DNA of 64,000 nucleotides from Enteroscipio rubneri (GCF_002899715.1 NZ_PPEK01000012.1:28700-92699), one strand, 5' to 3'. Shown: positions 45,201 to 52,995, numbered from the stretch's first letter. Numbers and translations: made by a program. Notes: generated by a model not told the origin, from the sequence alone.

Positions 45201-45326
45201 ATCGGCATTTTGGCGCTCGTAGGTGCAGTCCTCGCCGGTGCGGGCGCAGCGGCACTTGCGCTCATGGGCCGTCGCAAGAAGGGGGATGCTGGCGAATCCG
45301 AGCCCGATGAGGAGGTGACCGAGTAA
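42225..45326 (+). CDS. VaFE-repeat surface adhesin with thioester-like head
   Basis: A 1033-aa cell-wall protein. Signal peptide to about residue 39 ('MALVLSVCVATPMNAFAA'). Next is a thioester-like domain ('DGEVAYCADPQAS'), two or three Cna-B-like domains, and three VaFE repeats near residues 605-990 ('EDIVAFESM', 'LVVFEKLF', 'YLVAFEECL'). The anchor is 'YDKTGATAP' followed by a membrane helix and RRKK. YDKTG replaces LPxTG and fits a class B sortase, encoded next. The element probably uses it for mating contact or host binding. GGAGG precedes the ATG; 42228 is an alternative. Confidence 0.9.
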   Translation: MMKAKTTERIVSSKIIRVVMSMALVLSVCVATPMNAFAAGSVNVTIGDDIPYAGYSTTHMYADGEVAYCADPQASTPAPGTYSKSGVSDTDLIAAMWFSYGAPGFDASMFPDSWYDGSGWSADKYKAASHVILAYAYQGSKADAVFGTNGDFEDWARSELLGKTWKSIKASKGKVSTGFEAFCIHTGPATQVLMSFTWDKGGLKVAKVDSQAGAEPQGDATLSGAKYDIVNSSGKYALVDGRYYASGEVVKTITGHWDGGAGAYIAKTASNALPCGTYTVVESEAPEGYLVSDWSAKAEIDSDGQVVDLTGSPCDDDVIRGGVCVTKSDVELQASEALGGNSHDTLTTGSTLSGIEFTITNASEHKVLVGDKWFEPGDVIETIATAWNDEAGAYTAQTAADELPYGTYTIQETKANDSYLLTDGGPRTFQVRAEGALVAGDRLERPLEFFDQVVRNDLEIVKMAEDTNASLQVAFKVTNVSTGESHVLVTDKNGNVSTASSWNKHSDNTNGNDGLLSSESIKASDMDSKAGIWFSLGEDGSNAAVDDGLSALPYGKYVLEELRSDSNEGYDLVTKTFVIERDSTAAKPVWMSLDDKEGPKIQTEETDKADGDHVAQASAETTLVDTVWYENLKNDGTEYTVTGTLMVKSTGQALLDADGNAITATKTFKPRLKAGEVQLEFTFDSSLLAGEDIVAFESMVSDGIEVAVHADISDKDQTVHFLDIRTTAADQADGDKLVTGTEITVVDEVAYEGLVPGTEYTLEATLVDAETGEPVMVEDGLVEKQVTGSATFTPDEADGTQAVEIAFDGTGLGGKSLVVFEKLFAADVQLASHEDPSDEGQTVTVAEIGTKLTDAADGDQIIVTGKVKLIDTVEYKGLVAGDTYTVHGTLMVKSTGEALADAEGNPVVASAEFVAEKANGTVDVTFEFDASSLNEGDYLVAFEECLTAEGNLAAAHQDIDDAGQTVVVDNPDTPEVPKTPYDKTGATAPVSTIGILALVGAVLAGAGAAALALMGRRKKGDAGESEPDEEVTE

Positions 45327-45332
45327 ACGGGA

Positions 45333-45367
45333 GGGCTGCGAGGCCATTGCGCCTCGCAGCCCTTTTT
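45333..45367 (+). terminator. strong terminator between adhesin and sortase genes
   Basis: GGGCTGCGAGGC (45333-45344) and GCCTCGCAGCCC (45351-45362) form a perfect 12-bp stem followed by TTTTT. It ends 9 nt before the sortase ATG, so sortase expression needs read-through or another start. Confidence 0.85.
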
Positions 45368-45375
45368 CTCTGTAT

Positions 45376-46083
45376 ATGAAGAACGGAACAAAGAAAGCGC
45401 TTGTCGCACTCTCGTGCCTGGCGATTGTGGCAGGAGTCGCCATGTTCGTGTTGGGGCAGGGCGGGGTAGAGCAGAACCCCTCCCCGACCTACCAACGTGC
45501 AATCACGGATCAAGATGAGGAGGGCCAGGACAGAGTCATCGACTGGGGTTCGCTCCCGGACAGCGTAATCGCATGGGTCTACGTGCCTGGCACCACCATC
45601 GACTATCCGGTTGTCAGGGGATTCGACGAGGACCCGGGATTCTACCTATTCCACGATGCGGAGGGGAGATATTCCGCATGGGGCACTCCCTACGTTGCCA
45701 ACGGCTGCGAGGAGGGTCTGGAAAGCCCCCTAGTCATGGTCTACGGGCACCACATGTCGGACGGGACGATGTTCGCCCCGCTGGCGGGTTACAGCAGCAG
45801 GCCTTTTGCCGAGGAACATGCTGAGATCATCTTGTACACGCCTGATCGAACCCTGCATCTCGAGCCTGTGCTCGTCAACGTCATCAACGCCAACAAGAAG
45901 AACGTGCGCCTGAGTTTCGGCGAGCAGGAGGAGCTGGAAGAGTACATGGCCGCAGAGGAGGCGGAGAGCGAGGTCGTGCTTGACGGATACCGTTCCGGCA
46001 GACAGGTATTCGCCTTCGTCACGTGCTCGTACGAGACGAGCAACTCGAGGACAGTCGTCTATGCGATGGAGGCCGAATCATGA
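45376..46083 (+). CDS. srtB: class B-like sortase
   Basis: The 235-aa enzyme is a membrane transpeptidase that attaches the adjacent adhesin. N-terminal anchor 'ALVALSCLAIVAGVAMFVLG'; 'YVPGTTIDYPVVRGFDEDPGFYLFHD' is typical of class B. The catalytic His lies in 'YGHHMSDGTMF' (about 124) and Cys in 'FAFVTCSY' (about 216). The first ATG, 45376, has no ribosome binding site because a terminator lies directly upstream. All catalytic motifs are intact. Confidence 0.9.
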   Translation: MKNGTKKALVALSCLAIVAGVAMFVLGQGGVEQNPSPTYQRAITDQDEEGQDRVIDWGSLPDSVIAWVYVPGTTIDYPVVRGFDEDPGFYLFHDAEGRYSAWGTPYVANGCEEGLESPLVMVYGHHMSDGTMFAPLAGYSSRPFAEEHAEIILYTPDRTLHLEPVLVNVINANKKNVRLSFGEQEELEEYMAAEEAESEVVLDGYRSGRQVFAFVTCSYETSNSRTVVYAMEAES

Positions 46084-46117
46084 TTCACGCAGCATTACTG
46101 CCGCAGCTGCATCGCTG

Positions 46118-46255
46118 ATGCGAATGGAAGAGCTGGGATACCTGACCATCTTTCAAGACGGCTTCTCGACAATCAACCTGATGGCGACGAGCAACGCCCT
46201 TGCTCGTGAGCTGCGCGCCATACGAAGGCTAGCTGCGGATGATGGATCGACATGA
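46118..46255 (+). CDS. possible small protein after the sortase gene
   Basis: A 45-aa frame ('MRMEELGYLTIFQDGFSTI...ARELRAIRRLAADDG') with plausible codon use and amphipathic helical end. No clear ribosome binding site. It may be real or the end of a decayed gene. Low confidence. Confidence 0.3.
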   Translation: MRMEELGYLTIFQDGFSTINLMATSNALARELRAIRRLAADDGST

Positions 46256-46363
46256 GCCTCGGAGGGAATATGCAGGGTATGCTTCAGGAATGGAGAAGGG
46301 CGAGTATGGGACACTGCGCGATGAAACGACCGCTAGAATTGCCTAAACGAAATGGAGGTTACG

Positions 46364-46666
46364 ATGAACAATAAAGACTACTCTCTCCTGAACAAGACCC
46401 TGATCATCACTGACATGTACAAGACCGACCGAGATCCAATGGTGCTCGGCGGCGTTGCGATCCGAGCCGAGGACCTCGAGGAGTTCATCGAGGCCGTTGA
46501 GGAGCTCGCCACCAATCGCTTTGGAGGCGCGTCTTTCTCTGAGCTGCTGGATAACGATCTCGACGACGACACTGCGAGGGCATCGTCAGCCCGTTACGAC
46601 AGAGAGCAGATCGACGCCATGTTCGCCGAGGTTAAGAGGATCCTCGGACGGGACGAAGACCTGTAG
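46364..46666 (+). CDS. hypothetical protein
   Basis: A 100-aa acidic, helical protein ('DLEEFIEAVEELATNRFGG...REQIDAMFAEVKRILGRD'). GGAGG lies 8 nt before ATG 46364. It ends just before a hairpin shared with the convergent CBASS genes. No family recognised. Confidence 0.6.
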   Translation: MNNKDYSLLNKTLIITDMYKTDRDPMVLGGVAIRAEDLEEFIEAVEELATNRFGGASFSELLDNDLDDDTARASSARYDREQIDAMFAEVKRILGRDEDL

Positions 46667-46673
46667 ATATGGC

Positions 46674-46698
46674 AAGGGCGCGGTTGAACCGCGCCCTT
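46674..46698. terminator. bidirectional hairpin between convergent genes
   Basis: AAGGGCGCGGTT (46674-46685) and AACCGCGCCCTT (46687-46698) form a near-perfect hairpin between the 100-aa gene and the CBASS effector gene. The T run after it is short (CGTTTG) on the plus strand. Confidence 0.65.
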
Positions 46699-46713
46699 CG
46701 TTTGCTCTGGGGA

Positions 46714-47253
46714 TTAACCGAGGTCTTTTCTCTTGAAAGATGTTGAGAGCATCATGAGAAGAACATCGTTAACCATTCTTCCCCTGAAATTGCAAAGTGC
46801 TGTGAACGGGGTTCTGCTGAGCAGGTTCATCTCCTGCTCTGTGATGCGGCCTTTTTCTGGTGGACAGTGAACGATTAGGCCGCAGCGCGAGTTCTTGGCG
46901 CGGACAACCGACTCGAAATCATCTGGCTCCAGATAACCATAAACGACAATCAGCAGCAGGGCGTCATGGGCCTTATCAACGTGCTTGCTGGAGACACGCT
47001 GGATATTCTTGTTCTTTATAAGCCCCGAATCAGTGAGGTCTTCGCAGATGTCGCGATAGTCGTTTTCCCCTGCTACGACCAGAATCTTCTTGCCGAACAA
47101 TGCTAGTCCGAATCTCCACAGGGCCTGGGTTACGCCAGCGAAAGCGCCAAGCACGATGGCGACAAGAGCTAGGAGGCCGAATAGACGAATCGCGAGATCG
47201 AGATAACCGAAAACGGCTACTGCGGCATCGATGATTGCGGATGGATTATCCAT
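46714..47253 (-). CDS. CBASS membrane effector (candidate)
   Basis: The 179-aa protein follows the CD-NTase gene by 8 bp. Residues about 10-55 are hydrophobic ('YLDLAIRLFGLLALVAIVLGAFAG...'), giving one or two membrane helices. The rest is an alpha/beta domain ('KKILVVAGENDYRDI', 'ALLLIVVYGYLEPDDF', 'CGLIVHCPPEKG', 'MVNDVLLMML') that looks Rossmann-like, not the beta-barrel of Cap15. In a two-gene CBASS it should sense the cyclic nucleotide and damage the membrane. AGGAG precedes the ATG. Effector role is inferred from position. Confidence 0.65.
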   Translation of the reverse strand: MDNPSAIIDAAVAVFGYLDLAIRLFGLLALVAIVLGAFAGVTQALWRFGLALFGKKILVVAGENDYRDICEDLTDSGLIKNKNIQRVSSKHVDKAHDALLLIVVYGYLEPDDFESVVRAKNSRCGLIVHCPPEKGRITEQEMNLLSRTPFTALCNFRGRMVNDVLLMMLSTSFKRKDLG

Positions 47254-47261
47254 AGGTTCTC

Positions 47262-48569
47262 CTATTCCACGTTGATGAAGAACGGGTTGCTCCAGCGGAC
47301 GCAATAGCCTTTCCTCACCACGAAACACTGCACATAGTGCTTTCCTGTGTACGCTGTCTCCTCGCGTCTTGAAGTCTTACCTTCGTTTGGTATCTCGAAT
47401 CCGCCTCTACGGCAAACGCGCAGGGCTTCTTCTCCGGTGTTTGTGACCTGCCACTTGACGGAACCGCCTTTAACCGGACCGCAGTTCACCCTGTACACAA
47501 CCTTTGATCCTTTTGGTATGGCGGGCCCGTCATTGACAAGATCGAACGACTCCCCAGAAGGCAGGGTGACGGTTGCCGTAATGGTCGCGTTTGGCTTCGG
47601 TGCCTGCATGGGATAAGCGAGTTTCTGCCTGTGGCCCACTTTCAACGCGGCGTCTTGGCTCATGGCTTTCACGAGAGACATGGAGCCGGCGGATGCGTCT
47701 CCTGTAGGGAAGTTGTCGCCGAGGATGGTCTTCCACGTATCGTTGGAAGTGCCATTCTCGGCCAAAAGCGTGAGGTGCTGGTTCAACTTCTCCACGAATT
47801 GCGAAAAGTCGGAATGCTGGTATTTCGCCGCAAGGTTGTTGCCGCTTATTGCGGGATCCTCGATAAAGGGGACGCCATGAGATTCAAGCTCGTCAACGTA
47901 TGCAGTTGCGAGGTTTGCCATCGTCTGCATTACGCGCTCTTCGATATTCAGCCCTGCTTCCGGCAGATTATCGGCAATCATCTTCTCCAGAGTGATGCCT
48001 TTGGGAAATTTAACCCATGATGGGCAATGCTCCCTTCGCCACCATTTCATGATCTTCACCAGGGGCTTGTAGTTGTTGTCGAATCCCTGGTTAACTTCGG
48101 TGGACCAGGAGATATGGCCTTTGGGGTCGGTGCGCTTCCAGGTCCCGTCTGTCCGGGAGCCGATGTACAGCAGGCCATCTTCGTCTTTGGCTAAAGGCAC
48201 AATATCCAAGTGGAAGTTCGCCATGTCAACGCCTACGGAATGGGTCTGTATCCTGGTGCTTTTATAGCAGCTGCGCTCCCTGATCGCCTTTTCGAGTTCG
48301 TAGAGCACGGTGTATGGAGAGTCGTCAATGGAATGGGTGGTTTCGACGATGATGTCAATATCGCAGCTATCCGAATCCTTCTTTGGGCGAATGAAGGTCT
48401 GCTTGGCATAGGATCCCGAGAGGTAAGTGTCGACGTGAGTATTTTTGTAGCTGTCGCATGTTCTAAGATGTTCTCTGAGATTGCGATGAAGCCTGCTTGC
48501 TTCGTCGATTGTGGACTTGCTCGGGTTGATGTCCTTCAGGAATGATTCAAAGTCTGCGTTATTGGTCAT
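47262..48569 (-). CDS. CD-NTase (SMODS) with C-terminal AGS-C-like domain
   Basis: A 435-aa cGAS/DncV-like nucleotidyltransferase that makes a cyclic oligonucleotide on phage infection. The active site has 'SGSYAKQT' (Gly52-Ser53) with Asp70 and Asp72 in 'SCDIDIIV' and Asp122 in 'FHLDIVPL'. Residues about 335-435 match the AGS-C domain ('KGSKVVYRVNCGPVKGGSVKWQVTNTGEEA...HYVQCFVVRKGYCVRW'). ATG 48569 has AAGGCGG upstream. Low GC relative to the surrounding transfer genes suggests a cargo insertion. Confidence 0.9.
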   Translation of the reverse strand: MTNNADFESFLKDINPSKSTIDEASRLHRNLREHLRTCDSYKNTHVDTYLSGSYAKQTFIRPKKDSDSCDIDIIVETTHSIDDSPYTVLYELEKAIRERSCYKSTRIQTHSVGVDMANFHLDIVPLAKDEDGLLYIGSRTDGTWKRTDPKGHISWSTEVNQGFDNNYKPLVKIMKWWRREHCPSWVKFPKGITLEKMIADNLPEAGLNIEERVMQTMANLATAYVDELESHGVPFIEDPAISGNNLAAKYQHSDFSQFVEKLNQHLTLLAENGTSNDTWKTILGDNFPTGDASAGSMSLVKAMSQDAALKVGHRQKLAYPMQAPKPNATITATVTLPSGESFDLVNDGPAIPKGSKVVYRVNCGPVKGGSVKWQVTNTGEEALRVCRRGGFEIPNEGKTSRREETAYTGKHYVQCFVVRKGYCVRWSNPFFINVE

Positions 48570-48606
48570 ATAACCGCCTTTCCAAACAAATGTTCCGTCG
48601 TCGGAC

Positions 48607-48634
48607 ATTATAACAGTATGGTCACACTAAACAA
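48607..48634 (-). promoter_or_regulatory. promoter of the CBASS operon
   Basis: On the minus strand TTGTTT (48634-48629) and TATAAT (48612-48607) are 16 bp apart. The start would be near 48600, giving a leader of about 30 nt. A perfect 16-bp palindrome ACACAATATATTGTGT (48661-48676) lies just upstream. Confidence 0.65.
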
Positions 48635-48718
48635 CATATAGATATAATGCAAGAATGAAAACACAATATATTGTGTGTATGACAATAATGAGGCCGCAAT
48701 TATTATAAAGCTCAAATA

Positions 48719-48754
48719 AAAGGAGCCTGTCCTTTCTAACGGACAGGCTCCTTT
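48719..48754 (-). terminator. terminator of the relaxase operon
   Basis: AAGGAGCCTGTCC (48720-48732) pairs with GGACAGGCTCCTT (48741-48753). On the minus strand it is followed by TTTTATTT. It lies about 70 bp after the last gene of the mobC-relaxase operon. Confidence 0.85.
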
Positions 48755-48821
48755 GCTCTCCATGTCTTACATGAACCTGAATACGGCTTTGATGAGCCAC
48801 CTGATGAATCCTGAGATGCAC

Positions 48822-49391
48822 TTACCAATCAGCTTCATCCATATCACCCCAATCCTCGGAGACGACCCTTGCATCGCCCTTCTCCGGTTGCTTTTTCATC
48901 GCTGCTAACGCGTATTCAACCGCGGTCTTTGTCACTCCGGGGATAGCCGGGTTCTCCTCTCCGGTTTCTATGACCATGAAGGCATGCAGCTTCCTTATCC
49001 TTTCGAGTACGCCGTCGTTCGAGGCACCGATGCGCATGAGCGCGGCTGACTCGAACTCCCTCATATTGCAGACATCACCGGCGACCCTCGCGATGACCAT
49101 CTCTCCATCGACGGTGACGTCGCATAGCTCCTTTGCCTCCTCCGCGGTAGAGAGTAGGAATCTCCATCCGCGGGACCGCCTTGCAACGGGGATTCCCGCG
49201 GCACCCTTTCGGAACTCGGGCTTGGCGGCGTAGTAGTTCGCGACCAGCCAAAGCCCCTCTTCCTCGATGTCGCCCAGGCCGATCTCGAAATCCGTGAGCA
49301 TGTTCTTCGAGTCGAATGGCGCGGAAGTGGCATAGGCGCCCGTATCAAACACATCGATGCGCCCACCCGGGTAGGTGATTCTGATGTTCAT
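48822..49391 (-). CDS. hypothetical protein of the mobilisation operon
   Basis: The 189-aa protein begins 'MNIRITYPGGRIDVFDTGAY', with charged, mixed alpha/beta character and an acidic end ('EDWGDMDEADW'). It overlaps the relaxase gene (ATGA) and is therefore co-translated with it. A protein of this type often accompanies relaxases in coriobacterial and clostridial elements. No motif gives a function. Confidence 0.6.
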   Translation of the reverse strand: MNIRITYPGGRIDVFDTGAYATSAPFDSKNMLTDFEIGLGDIEEEGLWLVANYYAAKPEFRKGAAGIPVARRSRGWRFLLSTAEEAKELCDVTVDGEMVIARVAGDVCNMREFESAALMRIGASNDGVLERIRKLHAFMVIETGEENPAIPGVTKTAVEYALAAMKKQPEKGDARVVSEDWGDMDEADW

Positions 49392-50641
49392 CGTTCGTTC
49401 CTCCTTCGCTGTTGCTCGCGTTGCCTTGCAGCCAGGCTTCTCTGCTCGTTCTGGCTCGCCCTGGACCTGCGCCTGTCGACAAGCTCCTGTTGTCTCTGTT
49501 CGTACCTGACCTGCTGCGGCATGAGCCTGTGCTCGGTCATGTACTCCTTTGCCTGCATGAGCCTTTGGGCGCCCTCGCTGCCGATCTGGCCGCGCCGGGA
49601 GAGGGTAGCGAGGCGAGCATCGAATTCCTCCAGGGACTCGACATCGAACTTCGCGCAAGTCTCCAGCGCAGCGGAGAGCTTTGACAAGTCCTCCAGGTCG
49701 TTCAGCTCGATCGCGTTTTCGGCGCGCTTCCTGATCTCGTCAACGGACTTCTCGGTGGGTCTGTATGCCCCGCTCCTGTCGAAGCGCCGCTGCAGCATCT
49801 GCTTGCCGTAGGTGTAGCCCAGGCGCTCCCCAGAAACCTTCTTCGAGGGCCAGTCCGCAAGCGAGAAGATCCAGTCGTCCCGGCGCGCCTTCGAAGAGTT
49901 GTCGGCCACATGCACGTCCAATGCGTCCAGGATCGCGAAGAACTCCGCCTCGCTGGTGGCCATGGTCTTCGCAAGGGCCACGCGCGCCCTGATATCGCCG
50001 ACCCAGGTGTATCCGCCCGCCTTGGCGATCTCCCTCTCCTGCCGTCCCAGGTAGACGTTTCTCCGTGTCCTGGGCGCGTTAACCTTGTTTTTCTCAGCCG
50101 CGTCAGCCTTGCCCTCAGATGGCTTCCTCTGGTTCGACAGGCCCGAAAGTCCTCGCTCCCGCGCCATGTCCTGCAGCGCCCGGTTAAGGTCCTCGGGGTG
50201 CTCGGTGTGCATTCTGTTGCCAGTTAGGAGGTTGGTACTATTGACGACGATGTGGGCATGGGGGATGCCGCGAGCGTTGTCGTCGTGGTAGACGATGGCG
50301 ATTTGGTTGTCGGGGAAGAACCTGAGGGCCCAAGCGCCTGAAAGCTCCCGCAGCTCTGCAAGGCCGATGGCGTCATCTGGGTCCGGGGAGAGGACGAAGT
50401 GCTTGAAAGTTCTGGCCCTCATTCCATGCCAAGGTTCGTCATGTCCAAACTCGGCCCTTGTCGCATCCATCTCGACATCCCAGAGCACAAACTCTTTCTT
50501 GTCCTCGGGAGTGTCGATGTCTTTACGTTCGTCCCACGAGAGATTGAAGAAGTCCCTTGCTAACGCGCGGTTCTTCTTCTCCAGATACCGCCTGATTCCG
50601 ACGGTTGAGCCATGCCCCGATATCGGTTTCAGAATTGGCAT
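49388..50641 (-). CDS. relaxase (MobA/VirD2-like nuclease)
   Basis: A 417-aa relaxase that nicks oriT and pilots the strand. 'KHFVLSPDP' (about 80-88), 'FPDNQIAIVYHDD' and the HxH pair in 'GIPHAHIVVN' (His128, His130) give the three-His metal site. The catalytic Tyr is probably near the N-terminus (Tyr19 in 'GIRRYLEKK'). The C-terminal third is a long charged helix. It starts at the last base of the mobC stop region, so the two are coupled. Confidence 0.85.
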   Translation of the reverse strand: MPILKPISGHGSTVGIRRYLEKKNRALARDFFNLSWDERKDIDTPEDKKEFVLWDVEMDATRAEFGHDEPWHGMRARTFKHFVLSPDPDDAIGLAELRELSGAWALRFFPDNQIAIVYHDDNARGIPHAHIVVNSTNLLTGNRMHTEHPEDLNRALQDMARERGLSGLSNQRKPSEGKADAAEKNKVNAPRTRRNVYLGRQEREIAKAGGYTWVGDIRARVALAKTMATSEAEFFAILDALDVHVADNSSKARRDDWIFSLADWPSKKVSGERLGYTYGKQMLQRRFDRSGAYRPTEKSVDEIRKRAENAIELNDLEDLSKLSAALETCAKFDVESLEEFDARLATLSRRGQIGSEGAQRLMQAKEYMTEHRLMPQQVRYEQRQQELVDRRRSRASQNEQRSLAARQREQQRRRNER

Positions 50642-51063
50642 TACTTGTCAGCCACCAAAACAAGGCTCTGCATCTGGCCGAGCTCGTAGGCGAGGCGCTC
50701 AGCGTTGCGGTTCACGGTGACGAGCTCCACCTCGATCTCCTCCGCCTTGGTGCCGATGAACTCTCGGTCGATGGTGCCGCGCGCGACGTAGTAGTTGATG
50801 GAGTTCATCGCATGGACTGCCTGGTTGTAGTGGTACCCCCATTTGGTCAGCTCCCTGGACATAGCGTTCATCGCCTTTCGGTCCACGAGAATCGCATGCT
50901 CCGCCTCGGGGTTCTCCTCGGTGGCCAGGGGGATTCGCACGAGGTATCGGAGATACTCGGATTTGGTCAGCCCCGCATCCTCGCAGCGCTTCTCCAGCTT
51001 CTCGTAGTCTTCTTGAGCCATGCGGAAGGTGAGCCGCTGTTCCTTGTTGGTCTTCTTTGCCAT
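50641..51063 (-). CDS. mobC: MobC-like relaxosome protein
   Basis: A 140-aa protein with an N-terminal ribbon-helix-helix ('EQRLTFRMAQEDYEKLEKRCEDAGLTKSEYLRYLV'), then the MobC-type helical region ('AMNAMSRELTKWGYHYNQAVHAMNSI'). It binds DNA near oriT and helps the relaxase. AGGAG precedes the ATG. First gene of the mobilisation operon. Confidence 0.88.
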   Translation of the reverse strand: MAKKTNKEQRLTFRMAQEDYEKLEKRCEDAGLTKSEYLRYLVRIPLATEENPEAEHAILVDRKAMNAMSRELTKWGYHYNQAVHAMNSINYYVARGTIDREFIGTKAEEIEVELVTVNRNAERLAYELGQMQSLVLVADK

Positions 51064-51338
51064 GGTTTGCTCCTATGCTCTCCGCGCATCGCGCGGTCGT
51101 GGTTTGTCTAAAGCAGGGGCGCGGGGGATCCCCCGCCAGGTGAGCCGCTTTTCTTTTCACCGCGGCCGCCTGCTATTCCGGGCGTACTCCGGAGCGAGCC
51201 CTCACACAGCTCGCGACAAAGCTGCTCGAACGTGCCCGGAACAAGTGCCTTGGGCTGTCAGATTTCTGTCTGACGCCCATGGGCTACTTGCTGGATTTGC
51301 CGCCTGAGCCCCTTACGGGACCAGGCCGGCATGGAAGG
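51064..51338. other. candidate origin of transfer (oriT)
   Basis: The 275-bp gap between parB and mobC carries three inverted repeats. CCGCGC-ATC-GCGCGG is at 51082-51096. A 16-bp palindrome GCGGGGGATCCCCCGC is at 51121-51136. GTCAGA/TCTGAC arms lie at 51257-51274, extended by GGGC/GCCC. Relaxases of this kind usually nick just upstream of mobC. The nic site itself is not identified. Confidence 0.5.
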
Positions 51339-52241
51339 TCATCTCTTCATGAAGCGGGCCGTCATCTCCGCTATCTCGCGGAGGGCCCGCAGGTCGTGGT
51401 CGGTGACGTTGCGGTGCGGCTCGTCGAGCCACGCGGCGATCTGGCGCTTGGCCTTCGCGAGCCTCGGGTCGGCAACGTGCTTCTTTCCGGCGTACTCGAC
51501 CACGTAGTCGGACAGCTGCTTCTTGCTGACGAAGCCGCGTCCCTTGCGCTCGTAGAGGTCTGACTGGTCGCGTTTGGGGAGGTTGCTCAGCGCCTCGACG
51601 GCGGCGGCGGTGAGGTTGCCGCTGTCGGCCTCAGCGGCCCATTCCGGGGAGAGGTCCTCGGCGATCCTTCGGGCCATGCGCTCCTCGCGCTGGATGGTCT
51701 TGCCGGAAACCTTGCGGCCCGTCTGCTGCTCGATGATCCTCGCCTTGACGTCCTCGGTGCGCATGCCCGTGAGGGACTTGTCGCTTTGGCGCAGGGCCCT
51801 GACCTCCATGCCGAGGGCACTCGTCGCGGCGGCCCTCTCCGAAACGGTCAGCGCCCTGACGAAGTAGTTCGCCGTGTGCAGCAGCGTCACGGACTGCTCG
51901 TCGCTTATTCCCTCGATGATGCGGCAGGGCATCTTCTCGTACGAGGGGTCCTCCCTGGAGAGTAGCTCGTATGCCGCCTTGCGCCTGTGGCCCGAGATCA
52001 TCTGCCATGAACCGTCGCCCATCTTCCTCACCAGCGGGATGTCCGTCAGGCCGTTCTCGGCGATGGAGAGGGCGAGCTTGCGGATGCTCTCGCGGTCCAT
52101 GGAGTAGGTCACGTTAGCGGGGTGGTCGGCGATGGTTCGAACGTCGATCTCTACGACGGGGTAGCGCTCCCTGGTCTTCGAGGATTGGTCCAGAAGACCC
52201 GTGATGGAGAAGCCTGCGGCCACGTCCCTAGGCGAGCTCAT
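51339..52241 (-). CDS. parB: ParB-like partition protein
   Basis: A 300-aa ParB: 'DVRTIADHPANVTYSMDRESIRKLALSIAENGLTDIPLV' opens the ParB/Srx domain, with CTP-site motif 'SGHRRKAAYELL' (about 83-94). An HTH region follows ('LTVSERAAATSALGMEVRAL'). It overlaps parA by 14 bp. The pair would keep the element stable when excised or as a plasmid. Confidence 0.88.
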   Translation of the reverse strand: MSSPRDVAAGFSITGLLDQSSKTRERYPVVEIDVRTIADHPANVTYSMDRESIRKLALSIAENGLTDIPLVRKMGDGSWQMISGHRRKAAYELLSREDPSYEKMPCRIIEGISDEQSVTLLHTANYFVRALTVSERAAATSALGMEVRALRQSDKSLTGMRTEDVKARIIEQQTGRKVSGKTIQREERMARRIAEDLSPEWAAEADSGNLTAAAVEALSNLPKRDQSDLYERKGRGFVSKKQLSDYVVEYAGKKHVADPRLAKAKRQIAAWLDEPHRNVTDHDLRALREIAEMTARFMKR

Positions 52242-52995
52242 GGGATATCTCCTCGGCGAGCGCCGCGTAGTCGAGCGCCGGTCTGCTGCCGGGCTCGAAG
52301 GCCGTCACGGGCTTCCACTGCCAGCTGCCTTCGCATACCTTGGAGCTGGCATGGATGACGGTTTCGAACTGGGACTGCGGGAAGAAGTTGTCCAGCACCT
52401 GCGCGCCGGTGGACTCGGCGTTGGTCATGCGTCCTGGGACGCAGGTGCGCAGGATGCGGTACTTCGGCGTCGGCATCCTAAGCGCCTCCGCAATCGACTT
52501 GGTTGCCTCTACCGTGAGGGCGGTGCCGCGCATGACGGTGGAGTCAAGCTTCACGGGAATCACCACCAGGCCATTGTCGGCAGCGGCGAGGTAGGCGTTG
52601 AAGGCGAGGCGCTTCATGACCGGGGAGCAGTCGATGAGACAGACGTCGTAGTCCTCGGAGGCGTCGTCCAGGGCGAACTTGAGCCTCTGCTCGCGCAGGA
52701 GCAGCTCGTTTTGGTCCACCAGCTCGATGGTGGAGGGGATCACGGAGAGCCCCTCGGTGTCGGTCTCGTAGGCGAGCTCGGAGACGGGTCGTCCTCCGTA
52801 GAGGAGCTCGATGGAGGTGCGGTCCTCGGCGGCCGCCCTCTCGTAGAGGCCGAAGAAGTCCGTGGCAGAGGCCTGTGGGTCGAGGTCGATCAACAGGACC
52901 CTCTTGCCCTGGGAGGCGTAGATGCTGGCCAGGTTCACCGCCGTGGTGGTCTTGCCGACGCCTCCCTTGTAGTTGGATATGGCAATCGTGCGCAT
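52228..52995 (-). CDS. parA: ParA partition ATPase
   Basis: The 255-aa ATPase has the deviant Walker A 'NYKGGVGKTTTAVNLA' (residues 8-23), 'LLIDLDPQASAT' and 'DVCLIDCSPVMKR'. It segregates DNA with ParB. ATG 52995 has AGGAAAGGGA upstream; a longer frame to 53187 would run through the operator region. Its promoter contains the repeats described separately. Confidence 0.92.
   Translation of the reverse strand: MRTIAISNYKGGVGKTTTAVNLASIYASQGKRVLLIDLDPQASATDFFGLYERAAAEDRTSIELLYGGRPVSELAYETDTEGLSVIPSTIELVDQNELLLREQRLKFALDDASEDYDVCLIDCSPVMKRLAFNAYLAAADNGLVVIPVKLDSTVMRGTALTVEATKSIAEALRMPTPKYRILRTCVPGRMTNAESTGAQVLDNFFPQSQFETVIHASSKVCEGSWQWKPVTAFEPGSRPALDYAALAEEISHELA

Noticed and set aside
43722..45443. 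573-codon minus-strand frame across the adhesin
   Set aside because: Opposite strand of repetitive adhesin sequence; no ribosome binding site or domain.
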